NCBI GenBank assembly: GCA_947455595.1
Contig: CANGOP010000009.1
Location: 61,948-125,947, forward strand
Direction: 5' to 3'
Length of the DNA: 64,000 nucleotides
Source: Gammaproteobacteria bacterium
Lineage (GTDB): Bacteria; Pseudomonadota; Gammaproteobacteria; Steroidobacterales; Steroidobacteraceae
The notes beneath the pieces were generated by a model. It saw nothing but the letters and a program-made list of their open reading frames with translations. It had not been told where the DNA came from and searched no databases. Shown piece by piece: positions 26,460 to 35,484 of this stretch (its first letter is position 1; each line of letters starts with the position of its first letter). The translations under genes and the position numbers were made by a program.

Positions 26460-26939
26460 TCAGCGAATCTGCTCGAAGACGCCCGCGAATTTCTCCATTG
26501 GAAAATCAAATTTCACCAACTGCCCGCCCACGTGCGCGGAGAGACTAAACACCGTCGCGGACTTCAATTTCGTCAGCGCTGCGCTCGTCAAATGGGTGAC
26601 CAACACGCACCCCTGTGGCAAACAGGTCCGCAACGACATCGGTGATTCGGGGCCGCGATCGACTGAGTAGGTGATGCCCTCCGGCAAATTCAACCCCAAC
26701 GGCAACACAGCATTCAGATCGGCGCCATTGTCTTGGATCGACAGTACCAGCGTGGCCGTCAATTTAGTCGACGGCAATACCTGCACAGCCTGAGCGCTGC
26801 ACTGCATGGGCGCATGGCGACCCTTACTCGTGCACTGCGGTTGCCAGTCGATCGACGCCAACGCCGTCGAGTCCTGCGCCAGCACCGGTGCACATGACAA
26901 CGTACAGAGCAATCCTGCAGCAAGGGCTTTCCAGCTCAT
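26460..26939 (-). CDS. invasion-associated locus B (IalB) family protein
   Basis: A 159-residue exported protein with signal peptide MSWKALAAGLLCTLSCAPVL (cleavage near LAQDS). The mature part follows the IalB pattern: W-x3-C (WQPQCTSKGRHAPMQC), hydrophobic strands, then LPLGLNLPEGITYSVDRGP, SLRTCLPQGCVLVTHL and a late LKSATVFSLSAHVGGQLVKF. Four cysteines in the mature chain probably form two disulfides. IalB proteins are periplasmic or surface proteins named after a Bartonella invasion gene; their biochemical role is unknown. It lies 37 bp downstream of the HfaB-like gene in the same operon, so it is probably an accessory factor for secretion or assembly of the surface proteins. Confidence 0.75.
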   Translation of the reverse strand: MSWKALAAGLLCTLSCAPVLAQDSTALASIDWQPQCTSKGRHAPMQCSAQAVQVLPSTKLTATLVLSIQDNGADLNAVLPLGLNLPEGITYSVDRGPESPMSLRTCLPQGCVLVTHLTSAALTKLKSATVFSLSAHVGGQLVKFDFPMEKFAGVFEQIR

Positions 26940-26976
26940 CAGAGTGTCCTTAAAAGTCGATCAATCAATCGTCGGG

Positions 26977-28437
26977 TTACTTGCCGCGATTCGGCAAGGT
27001 CACAGGGGCGCGTTCGACCGTCAAACGACCCACCACCTGCATTCCGGGACCGTCTGCCACCATCCCCGAATCGGACGGGTCTGGCAGCCAAGTTACCGAC
27101 ACCCGTGCCGTGGAAACGCCCTCCGCATCCAGGGCTGCCTTGACCGCACTCGCACGCTGCTCGGCCAGCGACCGACGCTGTGCTGGGGTGATGTTTTCCG
27201 CGACCCGTGCGACCAGTGTGACCGTCACGCGCTCGCGTTTCTGCGACTCGACCACGCGCTGCAAGGACTGACGCCCGGCGGAGGACAACTCGCCGACAGT
27301 AATATCGAAGGGAATCTCGATATCTGCACTGGCGCTGTTACCAAACTGACCCACAATCATCATATTCGTCGGCGCCGGCGCGACATCTACTGGCGACACC
27401 ACCGCCTCACGGGCAGGCGCGGCCGGCGCCACGCGCGCCACGTCAACTGGGCGCACCGGCGCTGCAACGGCCTCCGGTGGCGCAGGCTTCAGAATAGGCG
27501 CTTCCGCCGCTTTCGTTGCTGCCGCCTTCGGTGCCGATGGCTGCGACGAAAACTTCCAATACTGTGATTTGTCGACGCAGCTCGACAGATCCTGATGGGT
27601 GACCGCTGCCAAGAGCTCGATGACCCCTTCCTGCAGGGCCGTTCGGACACCTAACTGCATCGGCTCCTGACTCTTTTCGCCGACATTGAGGTTCCAAAGG
27701 TCGCTGCCAAAGAACTTGAAGACGTTCGCTGCCACCTGGTAGCCAACGATCTGCTTGCTGATACTGACCGTCTTAACCACCTTCAGCGTCGAGGTATCGA
27801 CAATGCGCAGATCAATCGCAACGCCAGAGCGATAGACGCTCACGTTGGGACCGATCTGGCTCACCTCTGCAATGGCGCCACCCGAGTGAATGTTGTAGTT
27901 GAGCTCGGTGATGCCGCCGACGATGTAGTAGTCGGACTTCAGAATGGAGCCGCCGTAGTAGGGAATCCACGGCACTGTTGGATCTTGCGGTCCACCCGAA
28001 TGGTGCAAACTGCCGTCACCGAGCTGGCGACGATCGGTATAGCCCAATTCCTTTTCAGCAATCTGGGTATCGTAGCGCTCAATTAGATCGATCGAGTCGT
28101 GGAATCGACCCAATGCCGAGTACACCATGAGCGCGCCGCCCTGGGAGATGGCGTTACCCTCATTGATACTGTATTTCGCGGTGTAATCCTTGACATCGCC
28201 CACGGCTACCCGAAGATGCGGCGACCCGCTGCTGGCCAGCTGCTCCGAGAAGCAATCGAGCACACCGTCCAGCGGCGTGTGGTTAGGGCCGACGGGCGGG
28301 CCGGCCACCAGGACGACCGGCTTGGCAATGGCGGTGCGATTCAGCCACGGCGCAAAGGAACAACCGCTACTGGCCGCAGCGACCAGCAAGACCGCTGTTC
28401 GGATTAACCATCGCTGAGCATTCGATCGAGTCTTCAT
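26977..28437 (-). CDS. CsgG/HfaB-family outer-membrane lipoprotein with C-terminal OmpA-like domain
   Basis: A 486-residue lipoprotein; the signal sequence ends at lipobox ASSGC (about residue 28). Residues about 40-300 resemble HfaB, the CsgG-like holdfast-anchor secretion protein: HLRVAVGDVKDYT, ISQGGALMVYSALGRFHDSI, LIERYDTQIAEKELGY, SDYYIVGGITELNYNI, VAIDLRIVDTSTLKVV and EPMQLGVRTALQEGVIELL. A Pro/Ala/Val-rich linker (about 310-370) leads to an OmpA-like module: VGELSSAGRQSLQRVV, TLVARVAENITPAQRRSLAEQRASAVKAAL. CsgG proteins form oligomeric pores that export curli or adhesin subunits. The fused domain would tie the pore to peptidoglycan, which plain CsgG and HfaB lack. The ATG at 28437 is chosen because it begins the signal peptide. 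Confidence 0.83.
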   Translation of the reverse strand: MKTRSNAQRWLIRTAVLLVAAASSGCSFAPWLNRTAIAKPVVLVAGPPVGPNHTPLDGVLDCFSEQLASSGSPHLRVAVGDVKDYTAKYSINEGNAISQGGALMVYSALGRFHDSIDLIERYDTQIAEKELGYTDRRQLGDGSLHHSGGPQDPTVPWIPYYGGSILKSDYYIVGGITELNYNIHSGGAIAEVSQIGPNVSVYRSGVAIDLRIVDTSTLKVVKTVSISKQIVGYQVAANVFKFFGSDLWNLNVGEKSQEPMQLGVRTALQEGVIELLAAVTHQDLSSCVDKSQYWKFSSQPSAPKAAATKAAEAPILKPAPPEAVAAPVRPVDVARVAPAAPAREAVVSPVDVAPAPTNMMIVGQFGNSASADIEIPFDITVGELSSAGRQSLQRVVESQKRERVTVTLVARVAENITPAQRRSLAEQRASAVKAALDAEGVSTARVSVTWLPDPSDSGMVADGPGMQVVGRLTVERAPVTLPNRGK

Positions 28438-28467
28438 AGTGATCTCAAAAACTTCTTCAGCCAAGGG

Positions 28468-29031
28468 TCAACGGGCGGTCACGCCACTGCACGCGGTGGA
28501 GTTATTCACCTGTGCAGTCACCTGGGCGGTGTTGGTCTGTGTTGCGGTCTGTTGATTCGTGGCCGTGCCGGTCCCGTTGGTGACGGTTGTGGTGCCGCTG
28601 ACGTTACTGGCCACCGTTCCGCTGTTCGTCTGGGATGTCGACGGTGAATTGAGCGGCTGCGTACCGGTATCGCTACCGGTCACCGTGCTGGACTGAGAGG
28701 TACTGGTGTTACCACTGGCATTACCCGTCTGGCCGTTGATATTCGGCGAGTTGAGCGCGCCGTTTTGGCTACTGGAGTTGCCGGATGCCACCGGCGCCAG
28801 CGTACAGTTCACTTGCGTGCCGATATTGTAGACAATCGAATTACCGACCGCCGCCAACGTGCCGTGCTTGGCTTGAAACACCATGTTGGCCACGGTCGCG
28901 TGGTCGGGCTGCGCTGAGACCGGCAACGCATACGGCGTGTTGGAACCGTAGTCATTCGCCAGCACGACGGAGCAAACGCCAGCACCTATCGCAAGGGCCG
29001 CGAGGACGGACTTGGAGACAGGCAACTGCAT
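28468..29031 (-). CDS. small secreted Ser/Thr/Asn-rich protein, HfaA-like by position
   Basis: A 187-residue exported protein, first gene of the operon. GAGG lies 8 bp before the ATG; the signal peptide MQLPVSKSVLAALAIGAGVC runs to about VVLAN. An ordered N-terminal part (FQAKHGTLAAVGNSIVYNIGT) is followed by about 110 residues of low-complexity Ser, Thr, Asn, Gln and Gly (for example TGNASGNTSTSQSSTVTGSD). Two cysteines sit in the mature chain (VNCTL, TACSG). In Caulobacter, hfaA encodes a small surface protein just before hfaB; the position and composition match, but direct family likeness is weak. A minor or nucleating subunit of a surface fibre is an inference. Confidence 0.6.
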   Translation of the reverse strand: MQLPVSKSVLAALAIGAGVCSVVLANDYGSNTPYALPVSAQPDHATVANMVFQAKHGTLAAVGNSIVYNIGTQVNCTLAPVASGNSSSQNGALNSPNINGQTGNASGNTSTSQSSTVTGSDTGTQPLNSPSTSQTNSGTVASNVSGTTTVTNGTGTATNQQTATQTNTAQVTAQVNNSTACSGVTAR

Positions 29032-29318
29032 AGATTCGCCTCTAAAACGCACGTTATGTTGCAACCTTACCCAAGTCGTTCAGGCGTCCGCTGCGACGTC
29101 TTGAGTTCTGTGACACACGTCTCTTCGGCTGGAGCATTCTTGTTAAGTCCGTCGCAAAACGGGCCCCTCCCCATCGCACTTTTGGTCCGCGCGGTCGCAG
29201 GCCCGCGCATCTTCGTCATCACCTAATCCACCGAATAAGGTGTTGCGCTTGTTCGGGTTGCGAGTGACCTTTACAGTCACTCGGGCGGCAGGTCAGCCGC
29301 CATGTTTTGGACCGTCCC

Positions 29319-31244
29319 ATGACTGCTGCCCTACGCATCCTTCTCTTCGCATTGCGCTGCGCTCTGCCATTCATCGGATTCACTGCAGCGGCCACGGCGT
29401 TGCACCCGGCGATGGGTGATGCGCTGGCAACCGGCAATGAGTGGCTGGCTCTGCCGGACATTCGTGCATCCGACGGCGCACTACTGAGTTTCAACGTCTT
29501 ATCGTGGCGCGACCGTGGGCTTTTGGAGGTCCGCGGAGATGGCAATCGCGCTGCGGTGGAGCCGCATTTTGCCGTCGACGGGCATACCGTTGTTCTGCAC
29601 GATCCGGCTTGGCAGTTGCTGGCGGAGTGGATCCCGCAGGCCACGCAAACGATCGATGGGATCGAATACACCCTTACCTACTGCGCGCCAGATGGATTCC
29701 GCGGCGCGTTTCTGCGCCTGACGGCAACCAATCATCGGGCCGTCCCGGCGACCGTGCTCCTGGGAGTCAGGAGCTCATTCGGCGCCTTGCGGCGGGTCAC
29801 CTACGTGCCCGTCTCACTGCGCGGCGAGCGGCGTGTGGGACCGGCGCCCTGGGTCTCGCCAGGCGAGGCCTACAGCTTTGTGACGGACGACACGCGTTTC
29901 AGTTGGGCGATCATTCACCCGGGCTCGAGCGGTGTCATCGGGCTCCCGCCAGCCTCGCCCTCGCCGGAAGCGGACGCGACGCAGGCGCAACTACTCGTCC
30001 CGGGCGCCCACCTGGAAGCTGATTTTGTCTTGTCGGTCGGCAATGAGGAATTCAGTGCCGCGCACGCGGGGCGCGCCCTGCGCGAAGCGCTGGATCGATT
30101 GGGCAGCGACACGCTCATCGACCGGACGATGGCGTGGTGCCGAGCCCGCAGTCGCGCCACGGGCCGGGAGGATCTGGACGCCCTCATGAACCGGAATTTT
30201 CTGTTTACTCGCCTCTATGCTTGGGGCCGCACCTTAGACACTGAGCAGCTGGTGGGCGTGACCTCGCGCAGTCCGCGCTATTACGTGTCCGCCGCCTATT
30301 GGGACCGCGACGCGATGCTCTGGAGCTTCCCCGGCTTGTTGGATGCCGACCCCAGCTTCGCGCGAGAGGCCCTCACCTACGCCTTGACAGTGCAGCGCCG
30401 CAATACCGGCACCCACAGCCGCTTCATCGACGGCACGGTGCTGGAGGATGGCTTTCAGCTCGACGAGGCGGCGGCTCCGTTGGTGGCCGTAACGCAGTAC
30501 GTCCGCACCACGGGAGACGTCAGCTTCGCGCGGGAACAGCGAGCGGCGATCGGCGATCTGGTGAGTCGCCTGTTGACGCGCCTAGATCCCAGGACGGGCC
30601 TTTACGAGTCGATGCAAGACGCGCAGGACGAGTATCAGAAACGGCCGTTTATCACCTACGACAATGTCCTGGTTTGGCGCGCCCTGACGGATCTGGCGTC
30701 TCTGTTTGGAAAACTCGGTGAGAGCGAGGAAGCCAGTCGCACGGCGCAACGGGCGGACCGATTGCGGGCAGCGATCTTCAGGCACACGCTGACAGGTCCA
30801 CCCGAGGCACGACGTTTCGCCGCGGCAACCGATGGAACGGACTACGCGGAAACGGATATCCCGCCCGGCTCGCTCATGACCTTACCGAGTTTAGGCTTCA
30901 TCGCCGAGACGGACCTGCGGTTCGTCGCCACCTACGATTGGCTCCATTCCGCGGCTTACCGATATGCCTACGCCGACAAACCCTTTGGATTGCCTGGCAG
31001 TTATCGGTTGCCCTTCACCCCCGTCTGGACGATTTCAGCGGAACTCGGCCTTGCGCGCGGTCGAGAGCATGCCCTCGCCATCCTCCTCGCCAGTCGCTGG
31101 GATAATGGGATTGCCACCGAGGGCGTTGATCCCAACACAGCGCAACCTGATCCTGCCGGGCGAGCGTTCGCGACTGCCGCCGGTCAATTGGCGCATGCCA
31201 TCTGCCGTGTCTATTGCAGCGACAGTACCCGCCGGCACCCGTGA
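29319..31244 (+). CDS. secreted (alpha/alpha)6-barrel glycosidase-like protein
   Basis: A 641-residue exported protein. A signal peptide (MTAALRILLFALRCALPFIG, then FTAAATA) is followed by a beta-sandwich-like domain (about 30-250) and a helical catalytic-type domain with YYVSAAYWDRDAMLWSFPGLL, RNTGTHSRFIDGTVLEDGFQLDE and YESMQDAQDEYQKRPFITYDN. This architecture fits six-hairpin glycosidases (GH15, GH125 and related families). The acid/base residues cannot be assigned with certainty and the substrate is unknown. The ATG is preferred over a TTG four codons upstream. It is divergent from the HfaA-like gene, sharing a 287-bp regulatory region, so a role in surface polysaccharide is conceivable. 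Confidence 0.65.
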   Translation: MTAALRILLFALRCALPFIGFTAAATALHPAMGDALATGNEWLALPDIRASDGALLSFNVLSWRDRGLLEVRGDGNRAAVEPHFAVDGHTVVLHDPAWQLLAEWIPQATQTIDGIEYTLTYCAPDGFRGAFLRLTATNHRAVPATVLLGVRSSFGALRRVTYVPVSLRGERRVGPAPWVSPGEAYSFVTDDTRFSWAIIHPGSSGVIGLPPASPSPEADATQAQLLVPGAHLEADFVLSVGNEEFSAAHAGRALREALDRLGSDTLIDRTMAWCRARSRATGREDLDALMNRNFLFTRLYAWGRTLDTEQLVGVTSRSPRYYVSAAYWDRDAMLWSFPGLLDADPSFAREALTYALTVQRRNTGTHSRFIDGTVLEDGFQLDEAAAPLVAVTQYVRTTGDVSFAREQRAAIGDLVSRLLTRLDPRTGLYESMQDAQDEYQKRPFITYDNVLVWRALTDLASLFGKLGESEEASRTAQRADRLRAAIFRHTLTGPPEARRFAAATDGTDYAETDIPPGSLMTLPSLGFIAETDLRFVATYDWLHSAAYRYAYADKPFGLPGSYRLPFTPVWTISAELGLARGREHALAILLASRWDNGIATEGVDPNTAQPDPAGRAFATAAGQLAHAICRVYCSDSTRRHP

Positions 31245-31335
31245 AACTGTCTGGAGTCACAACCCACCCCACGCACCCCCGTTGCCCGCTGCCATCCGGG
31301 CAACGCGGCTACTGCATGCACCCAAGGCTACGCCC

Positions 31336-32127
31336 ATGACACCCCCCGTCTTATTGATCGAACGACACGGCGCCGTGGCCCTTGTCAGCCTGAATCGGCC
31401 CCAATGCCTCAACGCACTCGACCATGCGCTGGCGAGCGAATTAACCCGCATGGCGGGCGAACTGGCCGACGATGATGGTGTTCGCGCCGTCGTCCTCACA
31501 GGCATCGGCCGGGCATTTTGCTCCGGCGCTGACCTGAGCCCCGGGGCCCTGCCGTTGGTCGGGTCGACGCGGGGTGCGGCCGTCCGGTTTCTGCTGGAGA
31601 CCGTCTTCAATCCGATCGTCGAGGCCTGGGTCCGCCTGCCCAAGCCGGTAATCGTTGCGCAGAACGGATTGGCGGCCGGTGGTGGCGTCGGGCTTGCGCT
31701 CACGGCGGATTTTCTGTTGATGGCCGAATCGGCCTCGATGGTGCAAGTGTTCGTACCGAAACTTGGGCTCGTACCGGACATGGGGGTCTCGGTGCTCCTG
31801 CCGCAATTGATCGGTGCGCAACGAGCCCAAGCACTGGCCTACACCGGCACCCCGCTGACCGCCCAAGACGCGGAACGGGCGGGCGCTGCCTTTCAGGTCA
31901 CGGCGGACGCCGACCTGCTGCCCCAAGCGCTGGCCTTGGCGGCGCGCTTAGCGAGCGCCCCGCGGGAGGCGCTCGCTGCCACCAAGCAACTGTTCAAGAT
32001 TGACCTCGCCACCCTGCAGGCAGGTCTCGCGCGGGAAGCCGAACTACAAGAGGCGCTAGCCAACACCGCCAACCACCAAGAAGGCTTGGCCGCTTTTGCT
32101 GAAAAGCGGCCGGCTCGATTCAACTGA
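31336..32127 (+). CDS. enoyl-CoA hydratase/isomerase family protein
   Basis: A 263-residue crotonase-fold protein. The start is the ATG eight bases after AAGG. The crotonase oxyanion-hole segments are GRAFCSGADLSP and NGLAAGGGVGLALTADF. In LVPDMGVSVLLPQLIG, the glutamate usual in true hydratases at this site is replaced (VPKLGLVPDMG), so an isomerase-type role, as in PaaG-like proteins, is also possible. It converges on the acyl-CoA dehydrogenase gene with a 3-bp gap. It belongs functionally to the acyl-CoA catabolic island, although the strand differs from the adjacent beta-oxidation operon. Confidence 0.85.
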   Translation: MTPPVLLIERHGAVALVSLNRPQCLNALDHALASELTRMAGELADDDGVRAVVLTGIGRAFCSGADLSPGALPLVGSTRGAAVRFLLETVFNPIVEAWVRLPKPVIVAQNGLAAGGGVGLALTADFLLMAESASMVQVFVPKLGLVPDMGVSVLLPQLIGAQRAQALAYTGTPLTAQDAERAGAAFQVTADADLLPQALALAARLASAPREALAATKQLFKIDLATLQAGLAREAELQEALANTANHQEGLAAFAEKRPARFN

Positions 32128-32130
32128 ACG

Positions 32131-33291
32131 TCACACCATCTTGCGGTCGTCAAGCCCAATGCTGCGCGCAATGATTTCTTTCATGATCTCCGACGTGCCC
32201 GCATAGATTCTTGAAATGCGCGCATCGGTGTAATACCGACTGATCCGGTATTCATCCATATAGCCGGCGCCACCGTGTAACTGTAGGCACTCGTCGGTCA
32301 CCCGCCCCTCGAGCTCACTGCAGAACAATTTGCCTTGGGCAGATAACTCCGCCGTGAGTTTGCCTTCGACGTGCTGCATGACGCAGTGATCCACGAAAGC
32401 TTGGGCGACATCCAATTGGGTGCGCATCTCGGCCATCTTGAAACGCGTGTTCTGAAAGGCGCCAATGGGCTTACCAAAGGCACGACGCTCTTTGACGAAC
32501 GCCAGCGTCAGATCCCAAGCCGACTGGGCCGCTGCGGTGTATTGCACCATGCTGATCAGACGTTCTTCCGCCAAAAAATGCGCCAAGGCTTTAAAGCCCT
32601 TCGTTGGATCGCCCAACACGTTGGCCTTGGGAACCTTCACGTTGTTGAAGTACAACTCGGAGGTGTCTTGGGCGTGCATGCCGATCTTCTTGAGGCGTCG
32701 GCCGCGCTCGAAGCCATCCATGCCGCGCTCGACAATAAAAAGCCCGAGTCCGTGACTGCTATTGGGCACCGTGCGTGCGGCGACGACAAAGACGTCACCG
32801 ATCTGGCCATTGGAGATATAGGTTTTGGAACCGTTCAGGAGCCAATGATCCTCGTGCTCCTCGGCATGGGTTCGTATGCCAGCCAAATCACTGCCGGCCG
32901 ACGGTTCCGTCATGGCGACGCCGAAGATCTTATCGCCACTCACCGCAGGCGGCAGGAAACGACGTTTTTGATCCTCGGTACCCAAGCCACCGATATAGGG
33001 CGCGACCAAACGAGAATGTAAGGTGAGAAACAAACTCGGTTCGCCGTGGCGCATGTTCTCCTCAATCAGAATCTGCTCGTATCGGAAGTCCTGAACACCG
33101 GCTCCGCCATAGGCTTCATCTGCCCACATCAGCAGATAGCCCTGCTCCCCGGCCTCCCGATACGCCTCCCGATCACAGTAGCCCTGTTCGCGCCATCGCG
33201 CAGACTGCGGCGCCACGCGCTCTTGAAAATAACGCGCGGCGCTTTCGCGAAAGAGCACGTGTTCAGGATCAAAGATGGTTCGCGTCAGCAT
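32131..33291 (-). CDS. acyl-CoA dehydrogenase
   Basis: A 386-residue FAD flavoprotein that introduces the alpha-beta double bond into acyl-CoA. Signatures are MTEPSAGSDLAGIRT and WLLNGSKTYISNGQ (FAD/substrate contacts), GIDEASED-type middle region replaced here by KERRAFGKPIGAFQN, LQLHGGAGYMDEYRISRYY and RISRIYAGTSEIMKEIIARS. The usual catalytic Glu region (YAGTSEI) is present. The ATG at 33291 overlaps the stop of the FadB-like gene by 7 bp. It is the last gene of the minus-strand ligase-tetR-SDR-thiolase-FadB-ACAD operon. Chain-length preference cannot be read from the sequence. Confidence 0.9.
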   Translation of the reverse strand: MLTRTIFDPEHVLFRESAARYFQERVAPQSARWREQGYCDREAYREAGEQGYLLMWADEAYGGAGVQDFRYEQILIEENMRHGEPSLFLTLHSRLVAPYIGGLGTEDQKRRFLPPAVSGDKIFGVAMTEPSAGSDLAGIRTHAEEHEDHWLLNGSKTYISNGQIGDVFVVAARTVPNSSHGLGLFIVERGMDGFERGRRLKKIGMHAQDTSELYFNNVKVPKANVLGDPTKGFKALAHFLAEERLISMVQYTAAAQSAWDLTLAFVKERRAFGKPIGAFQNTRFKMAEMRTQLDVAQAFVDHCVMQHVEGKLTAELSAQGKLFCSELEGRVTDECLQLHGGAGYMDEYRISRYYTDARISRIYAGTSEIMKEIIARSIGLDDRKMV

Positions 33292-35474
33292 GATGAGATT
33301 CCCGTTGATTGGCCGCTCGCCGAAGGGGCTGGGCCGTAAAAAGACTGCCCGGCGGCTGCGCGTGCCTTGAGCCACCGCGACGGCTTGAACCGCTTGCCGT
33401 AATGGCGTGCCAGCCGCTCACATTCCGCCACGAACGGGGCGATCCCGACGGTATCGATAAAGGACAGCGCGCCACCGGTCCACGCCGGGAAGCCGATGCC
33501 AAAGATCGACCCGATATCCGCTTCGCCCGGCGTGGTCACCACGCCTTCCTCAAAGGCGCGCGCTGCCTCCAGGGCTTGGATGTAGAGCAGACGGTTTTGC
33601 ACGTCTTCTAGGCTCGGCTGCTCTGCCTTGACCGGAAATTCACTCGCCAAGCCCGGCCAAAGGTGTTTAGGCGCATCGGCCGGGTAATCGTAGAAGCCGC
33701 CACCGCTCTTGCGGCCGAGGCGCTTGTGCTCCTCCACCATGCGGCGCAACACGGGGTCGGCCGGGGACGGGACATAGCGATCACCGAGGTCCGCCTGCGT
33801 CTGACGGGCCACGTGATACTGCAACTGCAAGGACACTTCATCCGTGACCGCCAAAGGCCCCACGGGCATGCCGGCAAAGCGACCGGCGTTCTCGATCAGG
33901 GCCGGCGCGACGCCCTCGAGCAGCATGACCTGTCCTTCCTGGCAGTAGGCCCCGAATACGCGCGTGGTATAGAACCCGCGACTGTCGTGCACCACGATCG
34001 GTGTCTTGCGCAACACGGCACACAGATCCAACGCCACAGCGAGCGTCGCATCGCTCGTTTTCTTACCCAAAATAACTTCCACCAACGGCATTTTCTCGGC
34101 GGGTGAAAAGAAGTGAATGCCGATGAATTGCTTGGGACGCGCGAAGGCAGTCGCTAATCCCGTAATCGGCAACGTCGAAGTGTTGCTCGCGAAAACGGCG
34201 CGCTTGGGCATCACTGCCATCGCCTGCACGGTCACCTCCGCCTTGATCGCTCGGTCTTCGAATACCGCTTCGATGACGAGGTCGACATCCTTTAAGGCCG
34301 CGTAAGCCGTGGTGGGCAGGATGCGCGCGAGAATCTTCTCAGCCGCGTCAGCCGAGCGACGCCCACGCTCTACCTCCTTGGCTAGCCATGTCTGGGCATG
34401 CGCCTTGCCGCGCTCGGCGTTCTGCTGAGTGGCATCCAGCAACACCACCTCCAGTCCCGCAGCCGCGGCCACGTGCGCAATGCCCGCACCCATCATGCCG
34501 GCGCCCAGCACACCGATTCGTCGCAAGGTGCTCGGGGGCAGTCCGGCCGGTCGCCGCGACAACTTGTCGAGTTCACCTTTGGTCACGAACAACGAACGGA
34601 CGAGATTGCGCGCCACCGGATTGGTCAACAGGCGTGCGAAGTGTTTCGACTCGATCCGCAGCGAAAGATCAAACGGGACCGTCGCGCCCTCATACAAACA
34701 GCTTAAAATCTCGCCAGGCGCCGGATAGCGACGTCCCACCATCTTGGTGATCAGCGCCGTCCCAATCGACAATGTCTGCGACACCGCCGGCTGCGTCAGA
34801 CTCGCCCCGCCTGGAAGACGAAAGCCCTTCACATCCCATGGCGCATGGGTATCGCCTGCGGACGCAACCCAAGCACAGGCCTTCGCCAGCAGTTGGTCGC
34901 GGGCGACCACTTCATGGACGAGCCCCATTTTGAGGGCCGCTGCCGGGGCATGCTGCCCACCGTCCGTGATCATCTTCGCCGCCGCCGCAAGGCCGATCAG
35001 GCGAACGACACGCTGAGTGCCACCGGCACCGGGCAACAAACCGACCTTCACCTCGGGTAATCCAATGACGGCTTTCGGGTCGTCGATGATGAAACGACGA
35101 TGGCAGGCCAACGCCAACTCCAGTCCGCCGCCCAGTGCGAGGCCATTGATGGCCGCCGCGACCGGCTTGCCCATCGTCTCCAGTCGACGGAACAGCAGGC
35201 TCAAGTGCTGGCTCATCTCGTAGCCACGCTTCGGCGTCAGTCCCGCTTCCATGAGCGCCAACAGTTCCTTGAGGTCCGCACCGGCGACGAAACTCGACTT
35301 AGCGGAGGTCACCACGAGGCCGCAAATCGCAGCGTCCGTCCGGACGTCCGCGATCACCGCGTCCAGATCGTTTAACAACGCCGGCGTCAGCACGTTCATG
35401 GAACGATCAGGAACATCGATATGAATAACCGCGACGCCCGCTTCGGTCCGTTCAACACGCAAGGTCGTATACAT
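33285..35474 (-). CDS. FadB/FadJ-like enoyl-CoA hydratase / 3-hydroxyacyl-CoA dehydrogenase
   Basis: A 729-residue bifunctional beta-oxidation enzyme. The N-terminal crotonase domain has SFVAGADLKELL, NGLALGGGLELALACHRRF and IGLPEVKVGLLPGAGGTQR (both catalytic glutamates). The Rossmann domain starts at IGVLGAGMMGAGIAHVAAAAG, followed by ASNTSTLPITGLA, GIHFFSPAEKMPLVEVI and the C-terminal 3HCDH domain (YCQEGQVMLLEGVAPALIE, RKSGGGFYDYP). The start is the ATG beginning MYTTLRVERTEAG; reading further upstream enters thiolase-adjacent sequence without family likeness. It lies 10 bp after the thiolase stop and is coupled to the acyl-CoA dehydrogenase downstream. Confidence 0.92.
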   Translation of the reverse strand: MYTTLRVERTEAGVAVIHIDVPDRSMNVLTPALLNDLDAVIADVRTDAAICGLVVTSAKSSFVAGADLKELLALMEAGLTPKRGYEMSQHLSLLFRRLETMGKPVAAAINGLALGGGLELALACHRRFIIDDPKAVIGLPEVKVGLLPGAGGTQRVVRLIGLAAAAKMITDGGQHAPAAALKMGLVHEVVARDQLLAKACAWVASAGDTHAPWDVKGFRLPGGASLTQPAVSQTLSIGTALITKMVGRRYPAPGEILSCLYEGATVPFDLSLRIESKHFARLLTNPVARNLVRSLFVTKGELDKLSRRPAGLPPSTLRRIGVLGAGMMGAGIAHVAAAAGLEVVLLDATQQNAERGKAHAQTWLAKEVERGRRSADAAEKILARILPTTAYAALKDVDLVIEAVFEDRAIKAEVTVQAMAVMPKRAVFASNTSTLPITGLATAFARPKQFIGIHFFSPAEKMPLVEVILGKKTSDATLAVALDLCAVLRKTPIVVHDSRGFYTTRVFGAYCQEGQVMLLEGVAPALIENAGRFAGMPVGPLAVTDEVSLQLQYHVARQTQADLGDRYVPSPADPVLRRMVEEHKRLGRKSGGGFYDYPADAPKHLWPGLASEFPVKAEQPSLEDVQNRLLYIQALEAARAFEEGVVTTPGEADIGSIFGIGFPAWTGGALSFIDTVGIAPFVAECERLARHYGKRFKPSRWLKARAAAGQSFYGPAPSASGQSTGISSC

Positions 35475-35484
35475 GGCAGCCACC

